Positions 15,924 through 25,684 of a stretch of DNA of 30,180 nucleotides are shown piece by piece (position 1 is the stretch's first letter; the number at the start of each line of letters is the position of its first letter). The notes under the pieces are model-generated. The model ran no database searches. It was not told the origin of the DNA and worked only from the letters and a program-made list of their open reading frames with translations. Source of the DNA: CAZXCK01 sp964639225 (GTDB lineage: Bacteria; Chloroflexota; Anaerolineae; Aggregatilineales; Phototrophicaceae); the NCBI GenBank assembly GCA_964639225.1, contig CAZXCK010000040.1, forward strand, positions 1 to 30,180, read 5' to 3'. The position numbers and the translations under genes were made by a program.

Positions 15924-16436
15924 TTACTTCTTGCCGGCTTTGGCGGCCTCGGCTTCAGCTTCGGCGCGCTTTTCCTCGATGAACGCTTTCATCTTCTCCA
16001 TGTCCAGGTTTTCCATAAAATGGAAATTGCACTGGAGCATGGGCGCTTTGTCGCAGGCCGCCAGGCACATCACATGCTCGACCGTAAACAGGCCGTCCTC
16101 GGTGGTGCCGCCTTCCTCGACGCCCAGGTATTCCTTGAGTTCCTTGTGGAACTCATCCGCGCCGCGCAGCGCGCACGGCAGGTCCGTGCAAACCTGAAGC
16201 CAGTATTTGCCTTTGGGCTTCTCGGAATACATGGTGTAAAAACCGGCGATGGACTTAACCTGCGTCGGGTCCATATCGCACAGTTCGGCCACCTCGCGGA
16301 TGCCTTCCGGGCTGATCCAGCCGTATTCTTCCTGCGCGATATACAGCAGCGGCATCACCGCCGAACGCTTATCCGGGTATTTGCTGAAGTGGGCCTCGAT
16401 GCGGTCCGCGTATTTATCTGCCAGTGTGTTGCCCAT
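15924..16436 (-). CDS. nuoE: NADH-quinone oxidoreductase subunit E, 2Fe-2S thioredoxin-like
   Basis: A 170-residue peripheral subunit that carries the off-pathway [2Fe-2S] cluster N1a next to FMN. The four ligands are C83 and C88 (CTDLPC) and C124 and C128 (CLAAC), in a thioredoxin-like fold. The N-terminal helical part (YIAQEEYGWISPEGIREVAE) is typical. The C-terminus is a Glu/Ala/Lys-rich helix that looks added. It lies 56 nt after nuoD and before nuoF, the partner with which it forms the NADH-oxidising module. Confidence 0.97.
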   Translation of the reverse strand: MGNTLADKYADRIEAHFSKYPDKRSAVMPLLYIAQEEYGWISPEGIREVAELCDMDPTQVKSIAGFYTMYSEKPKGKYWLQVCTDLPCALRGADEFHKELKEYLGVEEGGTTEDGLFTVEHVMCLAACDKAPMLQCNFHFMENLDMEKMKAFIEEKRAEAEAEAAKAGKK

Positions 16437-16492
16437 AGTCTCTCTGCGTCCTTAGCTGTAAGCCATTAGCCCGGCTGCCAGCGCCCCGACCG

Positions 16493-17749
16493 CTAGCGGT
16501 CGCAGTCGCCCAGCACGATATCCACGCTGCCGATGATGGCGATCAGGTCGGCCAGCATATGATCTTTTGCCATCACCGGGATGGCCTGAATGTGAATGAA
16601 TGACGGCGTCTTGAAGCGTACCCGGCGCGGTTTGTTGCCGCCGGTGCCGTGCATATAACAGCCGATCTCGCCGCGCGGGCTTTCGATGCTGACGTAAACC
16701 TCTTCGTCCGGCACGCTGAAACCCTCGGTCCACAGCTTGAAGTGATGGATGACGGCTTCCATGCTCTGCCCCAGTTCGGAGCGCGGCGGCGGCACGACTT
16801 TGCGATTTTCCGAACGGAACGGGCCGTCCGGCAGCTTGTCCACCGCCTGCCGAATGATGCGCAGGCTCTGGCGCATCTCCACGATGCGCACCAGGAAGCG
16901 GTCGTAAACGTCGCCGTGTTCGCCCAACGGCACGTCGAAGTCGTAATGGTCATAGCCGCTGTAGGGCATAGCCTTGCGAATATCCCAGTTGACGCCGCTG
17001 CCCCGCAGGCACGCGCCACTCAGACCCCACGCCAGCGCCACATCCGGCTCGATGATACCCACGCCCTGCGTGCGGTCCACCCAGATGGGATTGTTGGTCA
17101 GCAGCTTCTCGTAATCGTCGACTTTCTCCGGGAAGTACGCCAGGAACTCCTCAAGCGCCGGCAGGAACTCCGGGCGCAGGTCACGCCATATGCCGCCGGG
17201 CCGGAAGTACGACCCCATCATGCGCTGGCCGGAGAGCATCTCGAACATGTCCAGAATGACCTCGCGCTCCCGGAAGCAGTACAGAAACACGCTCATCGCG
17301 CCCATATCGATGGCGTGCGTACCCAGCCACACCAGATGGCTGGCAATGCGCGACAGTTCCAGGCAGATCACGCGGATAGCCTGCGCGCGCGGCGGTACGT
17401 CCAGGTCCAGCAGTTTCTCGATCGCCATGCAGAAAACCATGTTGTTCGACATGGGCGACAGGTAGTCGATGCGATCGGTCAGCGTGACGCCTTTTTCATA
17501 CGTCTTGGACTCGATGTTCTTCTCGATGCCGGTATGCAGATAGCCAATGTCCGGGATGCAGCTAATGATCTCTTCGCCGTCCAGTTCCAGCAGCAGACGC
17601 AGCACGCCGTGCGTGCTGGGATGATGCGGCCCCATGTTGAGCAGCATCGTCTCGCCGGTGAGGGCACGATCGCTGACCAGCCCGCGCAACTGCTCCAGGC
17701 TGCCTTCCCATTCCTTCATCTCGCTCGGTATTTGAATCTGACTCGCCAT
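16493..17749 (-). CDS. nuoD: NADH-quinone oxidoreductase subunit D, 49-kDa type
   Basis: A 418-residue subunit related to the large subunit of [NiFe] hydrogenases that forms the quinone-reduction site with NuoB. The quinone-contact residues are present: H47 in GPHHPSTHG (40-48) and Y96 in TDRIDYLSP. The protein ends in the family signature SVDIVLGDCDR. There is no fusion to NuoC; the two are separate genes, 52 nt apart. Length is normal. Confidence 0.97.
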   Translation of the reverse strand: MASQIQIPSEMKEWEGSLEQLRGLVSDRALTGETMLLNMGPHHPSTHGVLRLLLELDGEEIISCIPDIGYLHTGIEKNIESKTYEKGVTLTDRIDYLSPMSNNMVFCMAIEKLLDLDVPPRAQAIRVICLELSRIASHLVWLGTHAIDMGAMSVFLYCFREREVILDMFEMLSGQRMMGSYFRPGGIWRDLRPEFLPALEEFLAYFPEKVDDYEKLLTNNPIWVDRTQGVGIIEPDVALAWGLSGACLRGSGVNWDIRKAMPYSGYDHYDFDVPLGEHGDVYDRFLVRIVEMRQSLRIIRQAVDKLPDGPFRSENRKVVPPPRSELGQSMEAVIHHFKLWTEGFSVPDEEVYVSIESPRGEIGCYMHGTGGNKPRRVRFKTPSFIHIQAIPVMAKDHMLADLIAIIGSVDIVLGDCDR

Positions 17750-17801
17750 GCAGTTTATCCCTTAAATTCGACCTGTTTCCGGTCTGTGCCGCTGCGGTTC
17801 G

Positions 17802-18338
17802 CTATTCTTTGGCGAACGGCTTGTGCTTCATGATCTCTTCGGCGTTAAACGAGAACTGGATGCGCTCGTAGCCCAGCGGATAGTCGCGCCGGTGCGGATG
17901 CCCGTCCCAGTCCTCCGGCATCAGCAGACGACGCAGATCAGGATGGCCCTCGAACGTGATGCCCATCATGTCGAAGATTTCGCGTTCCAGCCAGTTGGCC
18001 ACCGGCCAGATATCCACAACGGTGGGGATCACCGGCTCGTCTTCATCGACAAACGTCTTGATGCGCAGCCGGCGGTTGTACAGCATCGAATAAACGTGGT
18101 AGCTCACCCCAAAACGCCCCGGACGGTCATAATCCGGGTAGTAGTCCACCGCGCTGATGTCCGACAGGAAATTGTAGACCAGCCCCGGTGTATCGCGCAC
18201 AAAACGCAGCACCGCCGGCACATCGCCCGGCGCGACGATGATCGTCGTCTCGTCACGAAAATGATGTTCGTCCTGAACCGCATCCGGCAGGCCGCTGCGC
18301 ACAGCATCGACCGGGTCAAGAGGTAATGGTACGTTCAT
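17802..18338 (-). CDS. nuoC: NADH-quinone oxidoreductase subunit C, 30-kDa type
   Basis: A 178-residue structural subunit of the connecting module. The family block is clear: EREIFDMMGITFEGHPDL followed by RRLLMPEDWDGHPHRRDYPL near the C-terminus. The frame is open upstream to 18476, but that would overlap nuoB by 88 nt with low-quality sequence. The ATG at 18338 leaves a 50-nt gap after the nuoB stop and gives a family-like N-terminus. No strong ribosome binding site is seen. Confidence 0.95.
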   Translation of the reverse strand: MNVPLPLDPVDAVRSGLPDAVQDEHHFRDETTIIVAPGDVPAVLRFVRDTPGLVYNFLSDISAVDYYPDYDRPGRFGVSYHVYSMLYNRRLRIKTFVDEDEPVIPTVVDIWPVANWLEREIFDMMGITFEGHPDLRRLLMPEDWDGHPHRRDYPLGYERIQFSFNAEEIMKHKPFAKE

Positions 18339-18388
18339 AGTCTCGCTTCTGTCCTTCGTTGAACGCCCGCCAGAGCGCGCGTGTAAGC

Positions 18389-18861
<473 letters not shown>

Positions 18862-18871
<10 letters not shown>

Positions 18872-19224
18872 TCCAACGCACCCTTCTTCCACTCATAAAT
18901 GAGACCAACCGTCAGGATCAACACAAACAGGCCCATTACCACCAGACCATATACACCCAGGTCACGGAAGACCACAGCAAAGGGCATAAAGAAGATCACT
19001 TCGATGTCAAACAGGATGAACAGCACCGCGATCAGGTAGAACTTCACCGGCAGCCGGCGAATCGCCGGGCCGATGGGCTTCATGCCGCTTTCGTAAGGCG
19101 CGGTCTTGCGGCTGGTAGGCCGCGATGGGCCGAAAATCCGGGAGATATTCAGGACAATGATGGCAACTACGATCGCCAGCAAGATCAGCGCGCCGATGGG
19201 CGCAAAGGCGTTTAATGTCGTCAT
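18862..19224 (-). CDS. nuoA: NADH-quinone oxidoreductase subunit A
   Basis: A 120-residue, three-helix membrane subunit and the first gene of the operon. Conserved landmarks are the APYESGMKP loop (42-50), which lies near the quinone tunnel, and the acidic pair D73 and E75 in LFDIEVIFFMPFAV. Length is normal. A sigma-70-type promoter and a TTGTG-N8-CACAA palindrome lie in the 83 bp upstream. Its stop overlaps the nuoB start. Confidence 0.97.
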
Positions 19225-19243
19225 AGTCTTCCCATACCTGAGA

Positions 19244-19261
19244 TTGTGCCAAAAAGCACAA
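19244..19261. promoter_or_regulatory. Rex/CRP-like operator candidate at the nuoA promoter
   Basis: On the minus strand the site is TTGTGCTTTTTGGCACAA, a perfect TTGTG-N8-CACAA palindrome that extends to 7-bp arms (ATTGTGC and GCACAAT, 19243-19262). It lies about +10 to +27 from the predicted start, a classic position for a repressor. Rex repressors sense the NADH/NAD+ ratio and control nuo in some actinobacteria. A CRP/FNR-family protein has the same half-site spacing. It could also form a short leader hairpin. Confidence 0.6.
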
Positions 19262-19277
19262 TAAATAAACTAGATAC

Positions 19278-19307
19278 AGATTAGCATAACCCCGAAAGGG
19301 TTGTCAA
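19278..19307 (-). promoter_or_regulatory. promoter of the nuo operon
   Basis: TTGACA (19307-19302) is a perfect -35. After an 18-bp spacer comes TAATCT (19283-19278), preceded by TG at the extended -10 position. Transcription should start near 19271, leaving a leader of about 47 nt before nuoA. The spacer contains a small AACCC/GGGTT hairpin sequence (19288-19302). Confidence 0.75.
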
Positions 19308-19421
19308 ATGAACAGCGCCTCAGTCTTAACCACCTAAAACACGGATGTAAACCAGGCTAAAGCCGGGGCCGCGATAAGCGTAACTCATATTGCCCGTCTC
19401 GTAAAGTCAACACGGCCAATT

Positions 19422-19451
19422 CGTTAGAAATTCTAACGCATCATGCATGAT
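19422..19451. repeat. two adjacent perfect palindromes upstream of nuoA
   Basis: CGTTAGAA-A-TTCTAACG (19422-19438) is a perfect 8-bp inverted repeat with a 1-nt centre. It is followed one base later by the perfect 12-bp palindrome ATCATGCATGAT (19440-19451). They lie 26 bp beyond the Nudix gene stop and about 115-145 bp upstream of the nuo -35. The lack of loops and T-tracts suggests DNA-binding sites rather than a terminator. Confidence 0.55.
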
Positions 19452-19477
19452 AGCGCAGCCAGTTGGTATGCTCCGGT

Positions 19478-20455
19478 TCAGCGCAGCCGCAACCGCATAA
19501 TGGACGCCTCGACAAAGCCCGACGCCGAGTAGAACGCGCGCACGCCATCGTTGGCCCGTTCCAGGTTGACCATCAGCAGGCCCAGGTTGAGCTGGTTGGC
19601 GCGTCGCATCACCGCGCCCAGCAGCGCCGCCCCCACCCCCTGCCGCTGGTACGTGGGCAGCACCGCCACATCGTTGATAAGCGCCCGCCCCTCGGTGAGT
19701 CCCCGCACCACTGACATCGAGATAAACCCGATGACCATCGGCGGTGTCTGGCGCGTCTGGGCAACATAAATCTCAATTGTCGGCATCTCGCGGAAGCGCA
19801 CCGATACATCGTGCCACTGCTCATCGGTCAGGCCGCGATTGGCTGGGATGGTGGCCATCAGCGCCAGAATTTCCTGCTCGTCGGTCGGCTCTACCGGACG
19901 GATGATAAACGACGGCTGGCTGCCGCTGGACTCTGGCTCGGTGGTGGTGGCGATGGCGAAACGCAGCAGCCACTCGGACATAATCTCGCGGTGGGTGCGG
20001 AATGGCAGCAGCGGAATCTCATCCGGCTGGAATACGCGAACCGCCGCCGCGTCGTCACCAGCGCGCAGTTCGCCACCGGTGGGCCGCATGCGGTAAAAGA
20101 TCATAATGCCGCTGACCGGCGGACCTTCCGGGAATGAGTTGATGCCCATCAGTTCGATGATCTCGGTCACGAGACCGGTCTCTTCCTCGGCTTCGCGGAT
20201 GGCGGCCTCTTCCGCGCTCTCGTCCGCCTCGACGAAGCCGCTGGGCAGCGTCCACTCACCCAGATGCGGCGCGTGCCCGCGCTGAATCAGCACGATGCCG
20301 CCGTCCAGTTCGATGAGCATTCCCACACCAGGAACCGGATTGGTGTAATGGACATAACCACAGGCCGGGCAGGCCGGGCGCCGGCGCCCCCCATCCTCGC
20401 GTGTCGTCAGGTCGTGGCCGCAGATGGGGCAGTAACGCAGTTGGGGCGCGCTCAT
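19478..20455 (-). CDS. Nudix hydrolase fused to a GNAT acetyltransferase
   Basis: A 325-residue two-enzyme protein. Residues 9-32 form a four-Cys zinc ribbon (C9, C12, C29, C32). The Nudix domain follows, with its full box beginning at G73 and the catalytic core REAEEETGL at 87-95; such enzymes cleave nucleoside diphosphate-linked compounds such as ADP-ribose or NADH. After a Ser/Glu-rich linker (about 171-180), residues 183-325 are a GNAT domain with the acetyl-CoA loop YQRQGVGAALL at 269-279. The SQPWPFPxS motif of NudC is absent. AAAGGA precedes the ATG and a TATAAT lies just upstream. Substrates of both halves are unknown. Confidence 0.93.
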   Translation of the reverse strand: MSAPQLRYCPICGHDLTTREDGGRRRPACPACGYVHYTNPVPGVGMLIELDGGIVLIQRGHAPHLGEWTLPSGFVEADESAEEAAIREAEEETGLVTEIIELMGINSFPEGPPVSGIMIFYRMRPTGGELRAGDDAAAVRVFQPDEIPLLPFRTHREIMSEWLLRFAIATTTEPESSGSQPSFIIRPVEPTDEQEILALMATIPANRGLTDEQWHDVSVRFREMPTIEIYVAQTRQTPPMVIGFISMSVVRGLTEGRALINDVAVLPTYQRQGVGAALLGAVMRRANQLNLGLLMVNLERANDGVRAFYSASGFVEASIMRLRLR

Positions 20456-20484
20456 GATGTCCTTTCTCCAATCGTGTTGATCAT

Positions 20485-20490
20485 ATTATA
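20485..20490 (-). promoter_or_regulatory. -10 element of the Nudix-GNAT gene
   Basis: A perfect TATAAT lies 30 bp upstream of the start codon, with AAAGGA between them serving as the ribosome binding site. No recognisable -35 is present at normal spacing. Confidence 0.5.
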
Positions 20491-20525
20491 AACGAGGCTG
20501 CGCATCGGCAGCCCCGGTCTAACCA

Positions 20526-20560
20526 TTAATAAAACGCCAGTCACCCTGCCCGGTACTGGC
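20526..20560 (-). terminator. intrinsic terminator of dnaG-rpoD
   Basis: Eleven nucleotides past the rpoD stop, GCCAGT (20560-20555) pairs with ACTGGC (20541-20536). Further pairing of ACC with GGT inside is possible with one bulged base. The stem is followed directly by GTTTTATTAAT, a convincing T-tract on the minus strand. Confidence 0.8.
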
Positions 20561-20571
20561 ATTGATGGGGG

Positions 20572-22212
<1,641 letters not shown>

Positions 22213-22240
22213 CGAATTCCTTAAAAATACACTGACTTCG

Positions 22241-24397
22241 TCACGATAAACGGTTGATCTGCTGTAACTCTGCGTCCAGCCGCTGGATCGCCTGCAACCT
22301 GAGATTGATCTCCTGGACGATGCGGCGCTGGTCGATCTCGTCGGTCTCATCCGGCTGCTGCAAAAAGCTCATCTCGCCCATCTCCATATTGAGGCGGCGG
22401 CGGCGCAGTTGCAGCGCCTGAGCCAGCACCTCCGCCAGAACATCGGCCTCGGGCCGGGCCTGACGCTGGTGCTGCTTCCACAGATGCATGACATCGGCAT
22501 TGAAGCGGCTGGCAACCCGTGATCTGACGTCCTCCTCCTCCTCGATCAATAGACTCTCCAACTGTTTGAGAATAACAGGGTCCAGATTGTGACGCAGGAA
22601 ATTCAACACGTCCATTTCTTCCTGCTTGACGGCGAAGGTAAACATCTGCATCAGGGCGCGGTAATCGCTGCGGCTGAAGTCGCCCACGCCAAAATCGGCC
22701 AGCGGACCGCTGCGCAGGGCATTGTCGCCGGCAGCCAGTTCACGCAGTTTGCGGTTAATCAGATAGTAGACGTTGGCACTCAACAGCAACTGGCGCAGGC
22801 AGTAAGCCTCCTGCAATCCGTCTGTCACAGTATCACGGGCGCTGTCGCGCGTTACAGGCGGCCCGGTGGGCGGACGCGGCGGCGCTACGACCGGCTGCGC
22901 CAGCCGCACGTCGAAATCGCCCGCATCCTCGTCATCGAAATCCGGCGGTGGCATCGCCTCATAATCGGGCGGTGGCGGTTCGTCATAGTCGTTGTCGTCG
23001 GCCAGGTCCGGCGGCGGCGCACTCGACTGTTTGGGCGCTGGCACAGGCCGGGACTGCTCACGCTGCCGAACGCGCTGCGCCAGGTCGAACAGACTGCGCT
23101 CCGGGATGAACAGGCGCGTGGCCAGCTTCTGCACGTTGTCGCGCTGGATCAGATCGTTTTCCGAGGCCAGCAGCAGCGGCAGCAGCCGCCCGGCGACCGC
23201 TTCACGCTCCTGGATGGGTACATCGCGCACCGCTGCCCCGTGCGGCATATCCTGCGTCTCCATCTGGATAACAAAATCGGCGATGGACATGGCTTCGTCC
23301 ACCAGCGACTGCCAGCGCGCCGGTTCCTCGCGGATGAGGTCGTCCGGGTCTTTAGCGCCGGGGATTTGCAGCACGCGCACATCGACCGACAGCCGCCCGG
23401 CATAATCCGCCTGCAAAGCACCGCGCGCCGTCTCCAGGCTGCGACGGGTGGCGTTCTGGCCGGCGGCGTCGGAATCCAGCGCCATGATGATCTTACGCGC
23501 ATAACGCGGCGCTAACAGCTTGAGCTGCGTTTCCGTCAGCGAGGTGCCCATCTGCGCGATGACGTTGGTAAAACCGGCCTGGTGCGCCTGGATGGCATCC
23601 ATATAGCCTTCAACGATAACCGCCGTGCCGCTGTCGCGGATAACGACCTTCGCCATATCCAGGCCGAACAGCAGCCGGCTCTTGTCGAACACCGCTGACT
23701 GCGGCGAGTTGATGTACTTGGCGTTGTCGTTGGGGTCCATCGCCCGCCCGCCGAAGCCCACCACGCGCCCCCGGTCATCACGGATCGGGATCATCAGCCG
23801 GTTACGGAAGCGGTCGTAGGCATGGCCGTCCTCTTTCTGGACGATCAACCCGGCGGCGGCGATCAGTTCATTATCCACGTCGAGCGCGTGCAGGTCATCC
23901 AGCACGTTCTGCCAGCCCGGCGGCGCGTAACCGATGCCGAACTGCTCAATCGTCTCAACGGATAGTCCGCGCCGTTCGCGCGCATAAGCCAGGGCAGCAC
24001 GCGCGGCATCGCTGGCCGGTTCCACAAGCTGCTTGTGATAGTAATCGGCGGCCATTTTCAGCACACCACGCAGCCGGTCCCGGTATTCGAACTGCTGGCG
24101 CTGGGCGGGTGTCTGCTTTTCGACCTCGACACCGGCCACGCGCCCCAGCTCGCGCAGCGCCTCGGCGAAGGTCCAGCCGTGCAGCTTCATAGCGAAGCTG
24201 AAAATATCGCCGCCCTCGGCACACGAGCCGTAACAGCGCCAGGTTTGTCTGTCTGGGTATACGACAAAGGAAGGGGTCCGCTCGGCGTGGAACGGGCAGC
24301 AGGCTTTATAATACCGTCCCGATTTTTTCAGCGGCACCTGCTGCTGGATATAGCTGACGATGTCCAACCGGGCTTTGATCTCTTCGGTGACCGACAT
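22241..24397 (-). CDS. dnaG: DNA primase
   Basis: A 718-residue primase that makes RNA primers for replication. The zinc-binding domain has C34, H37, C55 and C59; the last pair is CYGSC, one residue wider than the usual CxxC. The TOPRIM catalytic core has E263 in VIVEGYMDA and D308/D310 in MALDSDAAG. A low-complexity Pro/Asp linker (about 450-515) leads to a helical C-terminal domain that would bind the DnaB helicase. It is the first gene of a dnaG-rpoD operon with a TATAAT promoter 34 bp upstream. The longer than usual linker explains its size. Confidence 0.96.
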   Translation of the reverse strand: MSVTEEIKARLDIVSYIQQQVPLKKSGRYYKACCPFHAERTPSFVVYPDRQTWRCYGSCAEGGDIFSFAMKLHGWTFAEALRELGRVAGVEVEKQTPAQRQQFEYRDRLRGVLKMAADYYHKQLVEPASDAARAALAYARERRGLSVETIEQFGIGYAPPGWQNVLDDLHALDVDNELIAAAGLIVQKEDGHAYDRFRNRLMIPIRDDRGRVVGFGGRAMDPNDNAKYINSPQSAVFDKSRLLFGLDMAKVVIRDSGTAVIVEGYMDAIQAHQAGFTNVIAQMGTSLTETQLKLLAPRYARKIIMALDSDAAGQNATRRSLETARGALQADYAGRLSVDVRVLQIPGAKDPDDLIREEPARWQSLVDEAMSIADFVIQMETQDMPHGAAVRDVPIQEREAVAGRLLPLLLASENDLIQRDNVQKLATRLFIPERSLFDLAQRVRQREQSRPVPAPKQSSAPPPDLADDNDYDEPPPPDYEAMPPPDFDDEDAGDFDVRLAQPVVAPPRPPTGPPVTRDSARDTVTDGLQEAYCLRQLLLSANVYYLINRKLRELAAGDNALRSGPLADFGVGDFSRSDYRALMQMFTFAVKQEEMDVLNFLRHNLDPVILKQLESLLIEEEEDVRSRVASRFNADVMHLWKQHQRQARPEADVLAEVLAQALQLRRRRLNMEMGEMSFLQQPDETDEIDQRRIVQEINLRLQAIQRLDAELQQINRLS

Positions 24398-24430
24398 GGT
24401 CGCTGCCCCCTCTCGACCAACTGAGTATGC

Positions 24431-24459
24431 ATTATATAGGCCGGTTATGCGTCCTGCAA
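24431..24459 (-). promoter_or_regulatory. promoter of dnaG-rpoD
   Basis: TTGCAG (24459-24454), a 17-bp spacer and a perfect TATAAT (24436-24431) would start transcription near 24424, about 27 nt before the dnaG ATG. The Gly-rich leader GAGAGGGGG provides a ribosome binding site. Confidence 0.6.
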
Positions 24460-24526
24460 CAGCTTAATCATCGGCGATTGCCCAACGCCGCCGTCGCACG
24501 GGAGGAATCCACAAAAGCGCGCTTTC

Positions 24527-24535
24527 TGTTACAAT
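24527..24535 (+). promoter_or_regulatory. extended -10 promoter of the YbhN-like gene
   Basis: TGtTACAAT, an extended -10, lies 64 bp upstream of the ATG at 24599 on the plus strand. No -35 is evident, which is common for extended -10 promoters. AGGA at 24590-24593 serves as ribosome binding site. It is divergent from the dnaG promoter about 90 bp away. Confidence 0.5.
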
Positions 24536-24598
24536 GCACGCACGTTTTTTTATGCGCCCTCAAAGAGGCCTATCCGGGCGCGCACGCACAGGATACAC

Positions 24599-25651
24599 AT
24601 GGAAAACCAACCCGACACCCCACCAACATCCCCACCAGCCCGCGCGCGTCGCGTGCCCTGGTCGCTGCTGCTGACGCTGGGCTTGGCGCTGTTGCTGCTG
24701 GTCCTGGCCTTTCGCGGCGTGGACTGGAACGAAATGTGGAACACGCTGCGCAGCGGCAATCTGGCCTATCTGCTGGTCGGATTCGGCTTTTACACCCTGG
24801 CTTACATACTAAGAGCGCTGCGCTGGCGCGTGCTGCTCAGCGCCGAGCAGACGCTGCCACCACTGACCGTGTTCTGGGCCACCTGCGCGGGCTACCTGGG
24901 CAACAACTTCCTGCCCGCCCGCGCCGGAGAGCTGATCCGCACGGCGCTGCTGGCGGCACGCAGCCGCATCAGCGCCAGTTACGTGCTGGCGACTGCCCTA
25001 ACCGAGCGCATCGTGGACGCTGGCCTGCTGGTACTCATCGTGCTGGGCGCGCTCTCGACGATGGACAATCTGCCGGACTGGATGCCGGGGACCATGCGCG
25101 GTATGGCGCTGGTGGGCGGTGTCGGGCTGGCGGGACTGTTCATCGCGCCGCGCCTGCACGGCTGGATTCTGGGCATCGTCGAACGCCTGCCGCTGCCGCC
25201 CCGCTTTAACGAGAAGCTGCGCGACCTGCTGGAACAGTTCCTGTTTGGTATGCGTTCGGTGCAGAATCCGCGCCGGGCGCTGTCTTTCCTGGGTATCACG
25301 CTGGTGCTGTGGGTATTCGACGGGCTGGCGGCGATGGCTATCGCGGCGGCCTTTGGCCTGGAACTGTCGCTTCTGTATGCCCTGCTGATTCTGGCCGCAC
25401 TGGGGTTATCCAGCGCGCTGCCATCCACGCCGGGCTATGTGGGCATCTACCAGTTCGTGGCCGTCACCGTCATGGAGCCGCTGGGCTTCACCCGCGACGA
25501 GGCGCTGGTGTTCGTTATCGCCCTGCAGGCGGTGATCTACGCCATTACCATCGTGTGGGGCGGCCTGGGCCTGTGGCGGCTGAATATGGGCATCCGCAAC
25601 ATCCGCGCTGTCGTCCGGTCCAGCGACACGACACCCGCCCCCGGCGACTGA
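24599..25651 (+). CDS. YbhN/UPF0104-family integral membrane protein
   Basis: A 350-residue polytopic membrane protein with about eight hydrophobic segments. It belongs to the flippase-like family shared with the membrane part of lysylphosphatidylglycerol synthase (MprF). The signature is GYLGNNFLPARAGELIRTAL (98-117), followed by ALTERIVDAGLLVLIV and later LPSTPGYVGIYQF. The N-terminus is Pro-rich and basic before the first helix at about 21-38. The soluble synthase half of MprF is absent, so lipid transport or flipping is more likely than lipid aminoacylation. The substrate is unknown. It stands alone, divergent from dnaG. Confidence 0.9.
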   Translation: MENQPDTPPTSPPARARRVPWSLLLTLGLALLLLVLAFRGVDWNEMWNTLRSGNLAYLLVGFGFYTLAYILRALRWRVLLSAEQTLPPLTVFWATCAGYLGNNFLPARAGELIRTALLAARSRISASYVLATALTERIVDAGLLVLIVLGALSTMDNLPDWMPGTMRGMALVGGVGLAGLFIAPRLHGWILGIVERLPLPPRFNEKLRDLLEQFLFGMRSVQNPRRALSFLGITLVLWVFDGLAAMAIAAAFGLELSLLYALLILAALGLSSALPSTPGYVGIYQFVAVTVMEPLGFTRDEALVFVIALQAVIYAITIVWGGLGLWRLNMGIRNIRAVVRSSDTTPAPGD

Positions 25652-25684
25652 ATATCAAAGGCATATTGATAGAGACGACCACCA

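Noticed and set aside
14267..15982. 571-codon plus-strand open frame opposite nuoF and the TPR gene
   Set aside because: Antisense shadow; nuoF on the other strand has all cofactor motifs.
22213..22350. Longer N-terminus for RpoD
   Set aside because: The extra 46 residues are Ser/Arg-rich, overlap the dnaG 3' end and have no ribosome binding site, whereas AAGGA directly precedes the ATG at 22212.
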